From CAWCPR01 sp963797475 (GTDB taxonomy: Bacteria; Chloroflexota; Anaerolineae; Anaerolineales; UBA4823): DNA of 64,000 nucleotides. Where the stretch lies: positions 2,976,001-3,040,000 of the forward strand of contig CAWCPR010000001.1 of the NCBI GenBank assembly GCA_963797475.1, read 5' to 3'. The notes under the pieces are model-generated. The model was not told the origin of the DNA. It did no database searches and worked only from the letters and a program-made list of their open reading frames with translations. The position numbers and the translations under genes were made by a program. Position 1 is the stretch's first letter, and the number at the start of each line of letters is the position of its first letter. Below, in pieces: positions 36,901 through 44,213 of this stretch.

Positions 36901-37851
36901 TTGCTTGAAAACCCCAACGAGCTGATCCAATTGTTCTCTTCGGCCAATCATGGGCACCTGTAAGCCCGGCAATCCACGCACCTGGCCAGGGGTAAGGCGG
37001 ATGCCGAGTGGTTGGAAAACCTTTGCCGGCTCTGAGACCCCCTCAAGTTGAATAGGAGGCATGCTTTGAAAGTCAAATATAGGCCGCGAACGTTGGTAGG
37101 CGCTGAAACTGACCAGGATATTTCCGGGGCTGGCGGACCTTTGCAGTTGTGAAGCCAAATGGACCGTATCACCGATTACGGTATATTCAAGATGCTGTTG
37201 GTCCGTCATGTAACCAGCGATGACCGAGCCAGTATTAATGCCAATTTGGATTTGAAAATCATGTAGATACCGATCGATGAGATGATCGCGCAACTGGCTC
37301 ATTCGATATTGCATTTCCAAAGCGGCTCGCACAGCCCGTTCGGGGTCGTTTTCGTGATTCAACGGCAGGCCGAATAAAGCCATCATTCCATTGCCGGAAT
37401 ATTTATCAATCGTCCCTTCATACTTATAAACAATGTCCGCCAGCAGATGAACAATTTCGTCAACCGCCAGGTAGACTGTCTCGCTGTCTATTTCCTTGGA
37501 AATGGATAGAAAATTCGCAATTTCAACATCCAGCACCGTGACTTCTCGCCTTTGTCCGTAGAGGTCTTTTGATCCCTGGATAAATTTGTTCACCATCGAG
37601 GAGGGCATTTTTTTGCGCAGATCGCGCAACATGCGCTCTTGCATGTTGATATTCGCTGAGGAGGCCGGGGGTTGCTCTTGAGACGCTGCATCCGGGGCTT
37701 CTAAAGGCGCGCCGCATTGTCCGCAAAAGCGATTACCGAATGGAACCTCCGCATTGCACTTCTGGCACCTCAATTTCAACGACGAGGCGCAATTCAGGCA
37801 GATGTGAATACCATCGGGGTTCTGGAAGCCGCAGTGAGGACAATCGTTCAT
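30937..37851 (-). CDS. Giant duplicated regulator: zinc ribbon, (cyclase-like, AAA ATPase, TPR) x 2
   Basis: About 2304 residues from ATG 37851. Domains in order: a double zinc ribbon (about 4-50; CPHCG, CLNC, CQKC, CGQCG); a class III nucleotidyl-cyclase-like domain (about 110-270); an AAA/STAND ATPase (Walker A GEAGIGKSRLVAEF near 335, Walker B LVLVFDDLHWVD); TPRs (about 660-1200); then a second cyclase-like domain (about 1245-1400), a second ATPase (GEAGIGKSRLMREF near 1460; LMFILDDLQWID) and a second TPR array to the end. The metal aspartates of cyclase domain 1 are replaced (LDVEIANF, SGNGMMALF), and domain 2 is more degenerate. Both are therefore probably regulatory, not catalytic. Likely a large signal-integration scaffold. 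Confidence 0.85.
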   Translation of the reverse strand: MNDCPHCGFQNPDGIHICLNCASSLKLRCQKCNAEVPFGNRFCGQCGAPLEAPDAASQEQPPASSANINMQERMLRDLRKKMPSSMVNKFIQGSKDLYGQRREVTVLDVEIANFLSISKEIDSETVYLAVDEIVHLLADIVYKYEGTIDKYSGNGMMALFGLPLNHENDPERAVRAALEMQYRMSQLRDHLIDRYLHDFQIQIGINTGSVIAGYMTDQQHLEYTVIGDTVHLASQLQRSASPGNILVSFSAYQRSRPIFDFQSMPPIQLEGVSEPAKVFQPLGIRLTPGQVRGLPGLQVPMIGRREQLDQLVGVFKQVIGTNSSEIVLCSGEAGIGKSRLVAEFRNYLAAHPVSIVQGTCALYMRITPYRVLADVLRNILGISELDPTSEQRKTLQRHLEQFGLDRNDILPYMMHVLGILHSDPVLEVRIKLLDPSMLRRQTHFALRMFFIAESHRTPLVLVFDDLHWVDQPSGQFLEYLCQSLEAAPILLMMVARDFDKYSFAQSIRTAANKHVRKPHDIYIQPLTESDAHLLVDQLVHEDTKPAKEMKTLITARAGGNPYYTEELVRILMDHGGLINWDGDWHLTASAANLIREVPGTLGDIILARFDHLPDQLKNVLLRASVLGDSFSVRLLHALVSEENDNLSNALMELEERDFLIHTKFDVEDGYIFKHPLVQETIYKTLLKRDSRKLHSQVAQAIEAGDYWLPGERNQVLAYHLSESAKPARAIPYLLISAEKAYQHFANDTVVQLYRQVLALMDTVADSQIDQKEKAQVGLAQALKFTGELEEAAHLLIDIVDRMPKSLDNQEYTASPSFQIQIEALRELADIRAREGELDYAVQLLKQGMDLLSESGRKVFPIIWRRLADRLAWVYFRQRNLDEAYNLVDLALLDTATWETEDPITMASLYNTIGGIYWTRSRFADAIESVEHSLVIYKNLNYHWGMAISLANLGTLHYSTEKWSQAVEYLEQADRLRREYGDDPERPINLKNLGEVLIDLGDHQHARTNLETSREISQRLGLNISQAYAEFGLCRLALVEGNPSDARLHLQKAGALLDSLEETNERVANYYQLQAQIEIQDGNFQKAKKSAELALQISQRGSISDKQVDALRVLGTISTKIDEFEQSETFLYNSIELAQQLNDRFSEAKARYELGLLFWSWSGRDPSQQRQHLDQAVRSLDAAIRVFEALGAKHDLHQAKNTRILLPTPENDDKNLREEAEIEKQTNKLRAQLHLPDGEWYPAAIISAVLTPQPGLDEELIFETIAFLIPPLTELMQENGCQVLRHQDGITAIFGAPVTHEDDPERAVDSVMQIVNFYNELDQQTELPITIHLGVAMGKIVAGKVGIEQTAEFMAAGEPIQTARIMAEACPSGRVWVTQSVRNHTSYRFEYTPVPSSIVENLPVAIFQLEGLREQILPVRGLIGLKTPFIGRDKELAEMYRMGQVLKGETGGIIWIEGEAGIGKSRLMREFSKQVDEFKPLILGGVCTARHSEYAFSLFSDLLMQIFDIQHHYTPKQIDEQIDQKINLWSPDLIETRPFLQLLLGVQPSGAQGERITSMEPEQLRRQTFVAIHHLFSDLALRQPLMFILDDLQWIDSISADLLLYLSHLVVSRSILFVCAQRQNEISPFEPVLARTRSMHPDHYIHLSINPLTIAECRQLLNEFLASADLPDSFLSLIIQQSGGNPYFIEEFVRLLVEKDFLRLVRGKLVANRTLQADALVVPASLESLIRARVDALDISAKQLLQIASVIGHRFNSALLAQVAEREDNNLILSRLHTRGMLNPTIEEDYWEFSHPLIEVIVYNSVLRAQRRILHHRTAIALENQWRGSEDEHAEDLAYHFRKAEVYDRALHYLILAGERAAVRHANDVAVSFFEQAAELLSAVPDVGDEARWRIIHQMGEVYQFIGNYDTSLAVLQSGLDLLQSTLLTPAQQAGLFRRMGDTAHKKGDQEQAIIYLTQALEVIAEPDDTQSRVEAALIYARLGWCHFVQSDFESAKEAVMKSMHYAGMANNLTTLAMAENYLGGIFFRQGDLEQAMQHTRTAMAYWQEIGYSWGVAAALSNLGILESVSGNWQAAYNSIKRSLDLRQKMGDVDGVAITNHNLGQLVRSLGDVEQAELYYRDSLAVSRPFQMNWHAANSFVGLAQSLLSQGKIAEASESLQDSFRLAQEINAPDVIVEAYCTLAEIQLAEDRLLEAEESAQSAAKLASQIGVSPLLATAWRLTSASLLRQGQIEDARQALESAWKALEDGPDRIEDGRLHVQAMLIALAGNDQEQALTHRTAAEQVFKQLGASRDLSLLEAVKIQ

Positions 37852-37874
37852 ACTACCGTCTCCATAAAATACGC

Positions 37875-39185
37875 TCAAGGCGTGGAAATAACCACCCGGT
37901 TTCGGTGACCCGCCTTGGCGATGTACAAAGCTTGATCGGCGGAATCGCTCAAGCTTTCAGCGCTTTGATATTTTGGAAACGTAGATATTCCACAGCTAAA
38001 AGTAAGGGATAAGGATCTGGCTTCGTTTGGATAGAATTCAATTTCGGAGAAATGGATCCGTATCTCGTTCATGATTTTCGTGGCCTGGTCAGCTTCACAA
38101 TCGATCAACAAGGCAACAAATTCGTCTCCGCCGTACCGACCGACAATGTCACTCTTACGCAGTCGCTGCTGTAGCAAACGCGACAGGCCTTTAAGAGCGC
38201 TATCCCCTGCGGCATGTCCGTAGGTGTCGTTTACCATCTTGAAATTGTCAATATCCATCATCGCCAATGCCAGGGCGGCATTTTGTCGCTTGCAGCGGTT
38301 TACTTCTTGGGACAAGACATTGCGGAAAGCCGTATGGTTCAATAAGTTCGTAAGGCTATCGCGCACCATGTAAGAACGCAGAGTTTTTGAGCGTTCAAGC
38401 CGGCTGCGCACGACCGCCATCATATGGGAAGCTTTGATAGGCTTGACGAGAAAATCATCCCCGCCTAAATCTAGAGCTTCTATTCGCTTTCCAAAGTCAT
38501 CTTCATTGGAAAGGAATATGATCGGGATGCTCACGAAGTCATCGATCTGGCGGATCACTCTGGCCAGATCGGCCGTGTTGATATCCGACAGGAAGGTGTT
38601 CATCAGGATCAGGTCCGGGTGGAATTCGCGCATCTGCTCAAGAATGTTGCCCGGGTTGGCGATAATCTGAGCGTCCAATCCGGACATCTTCAATACCATC
38701 TGGTAGTAGCTGGCGATCGTGTGCTGATCCTCAATGATCAACACTTTAGAAGGTTGTGGCATGGAGGAGTTCCTATTCAAGGAGTCCAGTTTGTCAATCA
38801 AACTAACGATATTAATCGGTTTGGTAAAGAATGCCGCGCCGCCAGCTCGAATTGATTTTAACCTTACCGTTTGATCATCATGATCCGAGGTAAAAATAAA
38901 ATTGTTGTAGGTATGCTGAAGCGCGCTAATTTCAATGAAAATATCTTTTTCATGCGGTTGATCATCGTTGGCAGGAATATCTAATAGGATCGCGACAGAA
39001 TTCTGGTCGGCGATGATATTGGGTAAACTCTTAATATCTCGGACGTGCTGGACAAAATATCCAAAATGGACGATTTGTTGAGATATATGCGAGGCAAAAT
39101 CGAAATCGTTTGTTACCAGATATACCAGTCTGTCGGAAGGTTGTGCAGACTGAAAAGGATTGGCAGATTTTGATTTTTCTATCAA
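37875..39185 (-). CDS. Diguanylate cyclase with two receiver-like domains
   Basis: 436 residues. A first receiver-like region (about 15-135), then a second receiver (about 145-262, KVLIIEDQHTIASYYQMVLK) in which the phospho-acceptor position reads LILMNT, with Asn in place of Asp. The C-terminal GGDEF domain (about 280-430) has DSLTNLLNHTAF, a complete GRYGGDEFVALL and an upstream RKSD inhibitory site. The cyclase should be active and feedback-inhibited by c-di-GMP, but not controlled by phosphorylation at the second receiver. It lies 23 bp upstream of the giant regulator on the same strand and is probably co-transcribed with it. Confidence 0.88.
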   Translation of the reverse strand: MIEKSKSANPFQSAQPSDRLVYLVTNDFDFASHISQQIVHFGYFVQHVRDIKSLPNIIADQNSVAILLDIPANDDQPHEKDIFIEISALQHTYNNFIFTSDHDDQTVRLKSIRAGGAAFFTKPINIVSLIDKLDSLNRNSSMPQPSKVLIIEDQHTIASYYQMVLKMSGLDAQIIANPGNILEQMREFHPDLILMNTFLSDINTADLARVIRQIDDFVSIPIIFLSNEDDFGKRIEALDLGGDDFLVKPIKASHMMAVVRSRLERSKTLRSYMVRDSLTNLLNHTAFRNVLSQEVNRCKRQNAALALAMMDIDNFKMVNDTYGHAAGDSALKGLSRLLQQRLRKSDIVGRYGGDEFVALLIDCEADQATKIMNEIRIHFSEIEFYPNEARSLSLTFSCGISTFPKYQSAESLSDSADQALYIAKAGHRNRVVISTP

Positions 39186-39507
39186 ACCTAAAGATCTCCA
39201 AACAATGATTTCCCACGCAGTAAATGGTCTCCATAGGATACACCAAATTTTATTTTTTTGTATAGCAGGGCGCTATCAATAATGTCATGGAGGGGTGTTT
39301 AAGGCGATCTTCCACCGCCTGCGACCGAAGCCTCTCCTGACCAGGTGGTCGTCGGCGTCCTAAGTGTTGAATCCTTCCAACCCTGGTGGAAGCCCTATAA
39401 AATGTAAAGATGTTGTAAGGAAGGATGATCTATTGGCATTTATAATGAGCCAGCTTAGACACAACAGCCCACGATGATAGAAATCTGACCCAATCCCACG
39501 ATCGCCA
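39186..39507. other. 322-bp divergent intergenic region between two GGDEF genes
   Basis: Contains the divergent promoters of the two diguanylate cyclase genes. I see TTTATAATG near 39439, which could serve as a -10 box for the plus-strand gene, and GACCAGGTGGTC (39340-39351), a 5-bp inverted repeat around GG. No repeat copy, riboswitch or small gene could be supported. Confidence 0.45.
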
Positions 39508-40665
39508 ATGCTCCTGGATACCCGTACAATTTATTTGCTCGCCTTTTTTTACAGCCTGCTGGTCGGTGTAATCTTTTTGTTGCTTTATAAAGATCACAGC
39601 GGCAGCGTGCGCTTGAGCATGAAAACCTGGGGAGCAGCGTATATCCTTGCAATGCTGGGATGGGGGTTGAGCGCATCCAGAAACTTTCTGCCCGAAGTCG
39701 TGGCTGTGATATTTGGAAATGGCTTTCTCCTGCTGGCGCAGTCCGAAATCATCCAGGCGCTGCGCCAGTTTGAGGGGCGCCTGCCTATCAGGAAGCTAAC
39801 CCTGGCGCTGGTCGCTTCGGGATTGTTGGCCAACGCTTACTTTTTCCTGGTAAAGAACAACCTGTCCATCCGGGTCGTGATCATTTCGACCAGCGTTGCC
39901 GTGCTTTACGGCCTGGCTGCCGTGCAGGCCGCCCCCATCCGCGGGGCCGTATTTTCCAAGAGCCATGCCATCACCTGCCTGGGATTCTGGGGCATGACCG
40001 GGGTCTTTGCCGTGCGGGCGCTGGATTACCTCCTTGCAGACAGGAGGAATATCCAATCGATATTCGCAGGCTCGCCCATCGAATCCTTTGTCTTCGGCGC
40101 CGGCGTCCTGGGAATCGTATTGGTGACGTTTGGCTTCCTGCTGATGTGCAACGAGAAATTCAACGACGAGCTGAAGCAGCTAGCGCGCAGTGATACGCTG
40201 ACCGGCCTATACAACCGCCGCGCCCTGGAAGAGCTGTCGCGGCAGGCGATCTCGCACGCCCGGCGCGCCAACGAGCCGTTATCCTATATGATGATCGATG
40301 CAGATAACTTCAAGCACATTAATGACACCTTTGGGCACCAGGTGGGGGATCGCGCTCTGAAACAAATCGGCGATCTCATCCGAAACCATCTGCGCGCTCA
40401 GGACATGCTCTTCCGCCTGGGGGGCGATGAGTTCTCCGCTCTGCTGCCGGGCACGGATGGCGCCACCAGCCGCATGATCGCCGAAAGACTGAAAAAGGTG
40501 ATTCAGGAAGCCCCTTTTTCGTTTGGCGGCCATACCATTCCCTTGAGCGTCAGCATCGGGATTTCCGAATTCAGCCAGGCCAGCAGTGATTTCGAGAGCC
40601 TGGCCAAGCAGGCCGACCTGGACCTTTACGCGGAAAAACGCGAGGCGGTCGCCGGTCCGGTGTGA
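39508..40665 (+). CDS. Membrane-bound diguanylate cyclase (GGDEF)
   Basis: 385 residues. Six to seven N-terminal TM segments (about 5-210; IYLLAFFYSLLVGVIFLLLY and others) are followed by a GGDEF domain (about 222-380): RSDTLTGLYNRRALEEL, DADNFKHINDTFGHQVGD and RLGGDEFSALL. An RAQD inhibitory site lies five residues before GGDEF. All catalytic residues appear intact, so it should make c-di-GMP at the membrane. It diverges from the REC-GGDEF gene, which makes this locus rich in c-di-GMP synthesis. Confidence 0.9.
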   Translation: MLLDTRTIYLLAFFYSLLVGVIFLLLYKDHSGSVRLSMKTWGAAYILAMLGWGLSASRNFLPEVVAVIFGNGFLLLAQSEIIQALRQFEGRLPIRKLTLALVASGLLANAYFFLVKNNLSIRVVIISTSVAVLYGLAAVQAAPIRGAVFSKSHAITCLGFWGMTGVFAVRALDYLLADRRNIQSIFAGSPIESFVFGAGVLGIVLVTFGFLLMCNEKFNDELKQLARSDTLTGLYNRRALEELSRQAISHARRANEPLSYMMIDADNFKHINDTFGHQVGDRALKQIGDLIRNHLRAQDMLFRLGGDEFSALLPGTDGATSRMIAERLKKVIQEAPFSFGGHTIPLSVSIGISEFSQASSDFESLAKQADLDLYAEKREAVAGPV

Positions 40666-40739
40666 ATCGCTAAGAATTATCGGTTGGTGGGGGAAGTGTG
40701 ATTTGCATGATAAAATCTATCAGACTCGTTAAGTTTTCA

Positions 40740-42797
40740 ATGGTACCAGATATGGAAGAATTCACAAACCTCTCTCCCCGCCAACTAAAATTTAATTTGC
40801 AATTTAGCGAACATGAGAATCGCTTAGACGGAAATGACTATTCAGGCGTCCCATTGGATCGCAACTTTCCATCCGCTGAAGCGAACCAGTTGGCTGCATT
40901 GGAGAATTACAACAAGCATCTTTATCGGCCCAATACATACCTGCACAAGTGGTGGGCCAGGAGATCCAGCACTACCTTTCGATATATTCTCAAACAATTC
41001 GTAGAACAGAACGACAAGCGTTATTATTATGAGGTAGGTGGATTAGAAGGGAAAACCATTCTTGACCCGATGATGGGTGGTGGTACGATCATACACGAAG
41101 CTATTCGCTTGGGCGCTTCAGTGGTAGGTTTCGATATTGATCCTATTCCCGTTCTACAGGCTAAGGCCAGTTTGACATACATCCCCATAAAGGAAAAGAG
41201 AGCAGTTTTTGCCTCGTTTTATGCTGCCCTTCAAAACCGCCTGGACCCATTTTATAAATCTACATGTCCAAAATGTGATCAAGACTGCGAAAGCCAGTTT
41301 ATTTTATACGGACTACGAAAACAATGTGCATGCGGCGAAAGGCTGTTGGTTGATAGCTATTTGCTGCGAGAGAATCCAGACGGGAGTGGGATTCGCCTCT
41401 CACCGAATGAAGGGTTGCATCTCGAGGTTCCGGGGGATTCTTCTGATCTAGACAGAGGATGCCCATATATATACGAAAAGCAGATCAAATACTGTCCGGT
41501 GTGTGGGGAAACATTTCAAGAGTACCGGTCCGAACCGTTTGCTGAACGGTATCGTCCGGTGGCCGTTTTCGGTTATTGTCCCCAGCATGGGAAATTCTTT
41601 AAGACGCCGGATGCTCGAGATCTTTCAAACATTGCAAAAGCCAAGGATTTTGTCACCAAAAGAGTCCAGATGCCACTGGAGATTTTGAAGGTAAAGGATG
41701 GTCCTAAGTCTTGCGACCTGCTTACGCGTGGCGTCGAGACGTTCGCTGATGTTTTTTCGCCCCGCCAGCAGATATATCTGGCGGCAGCCAAAGAGTTTCT
41801 TGATAAGGTTGAAGAAAAACACCGCCTGTGGCTGAGCATCCTTGTCTCCACTTCTCTCGAATTCAATTCACTACTTTGCGGCTACAAGGGTGGGGATAAG
41901 CGTCGTCCTGGCGCGATACGACATGTCTTTTCCCATCACGCATACTCGTTTCCATACACTGCACTTGAGAATAATCCGGTCTTCTCCGGCAACACTTCAG
42001 GCACCATCGGATTGCTTTACCAAGACCGGATTGAGGCGGGAGCCGCATGGGCTGAGGCGCCTGTTGAACGAAAACCGACTGGAAAAGGTTGGACGAAAGT
42101 TAAACTGGTAGGGGAGAAAGATCGGGGCGTCCCAGTGAACCGTATGGAGGCCTTGACAAAAACCACCCAATCTTTCTGGATTCGCCAGCAAGATTCGTCC
42201 ATCATGCCGCTGCCTGATAGCTCTGTTGACCATATCGTCACTGATCCCCCTTACTTTGATAGTGTGCAGTACAGTGACTTAGCGCAGTTCTTCCGGGCCT
42301 GGCTGGGCTGGTTCCTCCCGGAAGGGGCCGATTGGGATTATGAATTGAAAGACAGTGCAGTGGCAGAGACTATCCGGGACGGAGAAAAATACCAGAAAGT
42401 GCTTGGTGCTATTTGGCGCGAGTGTAATCGGGTGCTTAAACGGCCTGAAGGTCGTCTGGTTTTCACCTTTCATCACTGGCGGCCGGAGGCATGGGCGCAC
42501 CTGACACTGTCCTTGAAGAAAGCTAGTTTTCAACTATTGACATCTTATACCGTGAATTCCGAAAACCCAATCTCGGTGCACATCCGACAGCTCAAAGCCT
42601 TAAAGCATGATTCGATCCTGGTGTTGCGCCCGCGGGATGATAAGAACGAGAAGCACCGAAAGATTGTTGAGCGAATTGATACGGAAGATAGTTACCGGTT
42701 TTGTTCACAGTGCGCCGATTTGCTGGGTTATTGCTTGCAAGCCGATGTCAGCGATGAAAAAGTCTTCGAAATCTGGGACAATGCCCTAGGAGACTAA
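40740..42797 (+). CDS. DUF1156-type adenine/cytosine-N4 DNA methyltransferase with zinc fingers
   Basis: About 685 residues (start ATG 40740 or 40752; the ORF opens at 40698). The N-terminal YLHKWWARRSSTTFRYIL is the DUF1156 signature. The SAM motif I is ILDPMMGGGTIIHEA and the catalytic motif IV is TDPPYFDSVQYSDL (the DPPY amino-methylase form, modifying N6-adenine or N4-cytosine). Zinc-binding segments: CPKC with CACG, and CPVCG. Its stop is 2 bp before a NotI-like nuclease gene, so the two form a restriction-modification pair. DUF1156 methylases also occur in BREX/DISARM-like islands. Recognition sequence unknown. Confidence 0.85.
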   Translation: MVPDMEEFTNLSPRQLKFNLQFSEHENRLDGNDYSGVPLDRNFPSAEANQLAALENYNKHLYRPNTYLHKWWARRSSTTFRYILKQFVEQNDKRYYYEVGGLEGKTILDPMMGGGTIIHEAIRLGASVVGFDIDPIPVLQAKASLTYIPIKEKRAVFASFYAALQNRLDPFYKSTCPKCDQDCESQFILYGLRKQCACGERLLVDSYLLRENPDGSGIRLSPNEGLHLEVPGDSSDLDRGCPYIYEKQIKYCPVCGETFQEYRSEPFAERYRPVAVFGYCPQHGKFFKTPDARDLSNIAKAKDFVTKRVQMPLEILKVKDGPKSCDLLTRGVETFADVFSPRQQIYLAAAKEFLDKVEEKHRLWLSILVSTSLEFNSLLCGYKGGDKRRPGAIRHVFSHHAYSFPYTALENNPVFSGNTSGTIGLLYQDRIEAGAAWAEAPVERKPTGKGWTKVKLVGEKDRGVPVNRMEALTKTTQSFWIRQQDSSIMPLPDSSVDHIVTDPPYFDSVQYSDLAQFFRAWLGWFLPEGADWDYELKDSAVAETIRDGEKYQKVLGAIWRECNRVLKRPEGRLVFTFHHWRPEAWAHLTLSLKKASFQLLTSYTVNSENPISVHIRQLKALKHDSILVLRPRDDKNEKHRKIVERIDTEDSYRFCSQCADLLGYCLQADVSDEKVFEIWDNALGD

Positions 42798-42799
42798 GG

Positions 42800-43732
42800 G
42801 TGGCAAAATACCCATCGGAAATTTTCGGTTATCCTTATTACAACCGTAGCAAAGAGGCTGGAAATGCGAGGGAAAACCATTGGTGCCCATTTGTTGACAA
42901 GAAATGTTATAAGCAGAGTCGACTTGTAGAGATCCCTTTCGGCGTATGCAGCACCCACTTCAACGGCGAAGATGTTGCTGTCTGTCCACGGCGCTTCCTG
43001 GATAAGAACAGGATATTTGGGGACATCGCCTTGCATTACTTTGGTTCGGTCAGCGACATTTTGGTTTTTTCGGAAGTGCGATTGCCAAAAACAGGCAGCT
43101 TCGATTTCGTGATGTTGAAGCACGCGCCATTATCTATCGAGATCGAAGATTTCATTGTTATCGAGTTTCAAACCGGGCAGACAACTGGTACAGGTCAGTT
43201 AGTCCAAGGTTTCAAAGATTTTCTCAGCGGTGAGAGCATTGCTTATAGAAATTATGGATTCGGGCTTAACTTGTATGACGTTTGGAAACGCACCTTTACT
43301 CAGGTGCTGAATAAGGGCATCATTCTAGAAAGTTGGGGCCACAAGATTTTCTGGGTGGTTCAAGAACCGGTATATCAGAATTTCGAAGAGCGCTATAACC
43401 TGCACGAAATTGGTTTTGGGCAAGAGCATTCCACAAACTTTGCGATATACAATCTTGTAGACCGAGAAGAACGATTCGAACTGGTTGCTTCCCGCATGAC
43501 CTCAGCTTCAATTGACCAGTTGTTCAACTCCTTTCGCAACAACCCAGATATCCCTTCAAAGGATGAATTTATCGGCGTTCTGCAAGCCAAGATCGAAGCG
43601 GATATGCATCTGAAACTGGACTTACATCGTGCGGGTGAGCAAAAATCGTTGGACGTCAAGCCGCCTGCTTCGACCGGCCGACTTCGGGAACGGGAAGAAG
43701 ATCAATTAACCTTGTTCGACGATATCGAATAA
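42800..43732 (+). CDS. NotI-like restriction endonuclease
   Basis: 310 residues from GTG 42800, with its AAGGG site overlapping the methylase stop. Features of the NotI family: a four-cysteine metal site (C29, C36 in HWCPFVDKKCYKQS; C50 in FGVCS; C62 in VCPRRF) and a PD-(D/E)xK variant core with D102 (GSFDFV) and E122-x-Q124 (VIEFQTGQTTGTGQL). NotI uses the same unusual Glu-x-Gln pair. It is shorter than NotI (383 residues). Its target may be a rare GC-rich site, but specificity cannot be read from sequence. Paired with the DUF1156 methylase as a two-gene restriction-modification system. Confidence 0.85.
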   Translation: MAKYPSEIFGYPYYNRSKEAGNARENHWCPFVDKKCYKQSRLVEIPFGVCSTHFNGEDVAVCPRRFLDKNRIFGDIALHYFGSVSDILVFSEVRLPKTGSFDFVMLKHAPLSIEIEDFIVIEFQTGQTTGTGQLVQGFKDFLSGESIAYRNYGFGLNLYDVWKRTFTQVLNKGIILESWGHKIFWVVQEPVYQNFEERYNLHEIGFGQEHSTNFAIYNLVDREERFELVASRMTSASIDQLFNSFRNNPDIPSKDEFIGVLQAKIEADMHLKLDLHRAGEQKSLDVKPPASTGRLREREEDQLTLFDDIE

Positions 43733-43788
43733 TTTGAGACATGGCACTTATGAAAGACTTGTAATCTTTTCTGGCTCTCTGGCAAGCA

Positions 43789-44025
43789 GTGGCAGCCATA
43801 CAAGCCGAAGAACGGAGATCTGTATCTCTAGAATTACATTGGCGGCAGCTAAATGCCGCTTATGGTATGGCCAAAGGTTTAGATCTGCTACAGCCCGATC
43901 TTAGCGAATTGGAAGTGTTTGAACGATGGGCAAAGCAAAAGGAAATAACGATAACGAGTTCCCAAGAGTGTAACCCCGCTCTTAGCTCCGCTCCAGGCCT
44001 TACAAAATTTGCTCTCCGCACTTAA
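43789..44025 (+). pseudogene. Possible remnant of a small helical protein
   Basis: The only ORF in the 480 bp between the NotI-like gene and the MBL gene. Residues LHWRQLNAAYGMAKGLDLLQ look like a real helix, but then a protein-like reading switches frames (GNNDNEF in one, then VTPLLAPLQALQNLLSALND in another, ending near 44028). This suggests a short gene broken by indels, perhaps the tail of the restriction-modification operon. Evidence is weak; it may not be a gene. Confidence 0.3.
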
Positions 44026-44090
44026 TGATTAGGAGGTCATTATTGGTGGTATAGTTGCAAGCTTGCTTGACACACCTCGATTTACTACCG

Positions 44091-44110
44091 AACTGGTCAC
44101 CTGACCAGTT
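44091..44110. promoter_or_regulatory. Near-perfect 20-bp palindrome, candidate repressor operator
   Basis: AACTGGTCA-CC-TGACCAGTT: two perfect 9-bp arms around CC, just after TTGACA (44067-44072). It stands about 100 bp upstream of the MBL hydrolase. The symmetry and size resemble TetR-family operators. No regulator gene is adjacent. Confidence 0.5.
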
Positions 44111-44138
44111 GAAAAACCAACCTGGAGTCCAGGGGGAT

Positions 44139-44178
44139 TCTCTCCGAAAAGCGGGGGCTTTCGGGGAGATTTTCTTTT
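44139..44178 (+). terminator. Hairpin followed by T-rich tract
   Basis: TCTCCGAAAAGC pairs imperfectly with GCTTTCGGGGAGA across GGGG, followed by TTTTCTTTT. It could terminate the restriction-modification operon or attenuate the MBL gene, whose ATG is 36 bp downstream. Confidence 0.6.
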
Positions 44179-44213
44179 AAACTCAATTTAGATTTCAACC
44201 CAGGAGACCCGAA

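Noticed and set aside
30937..37851. Calling the giant protein an adenylate cyclase
   Set aside because: Metal-binding aspartates are replaced in the first cyclase-like domain, and the second is degenerate, so catalysis is not supported.
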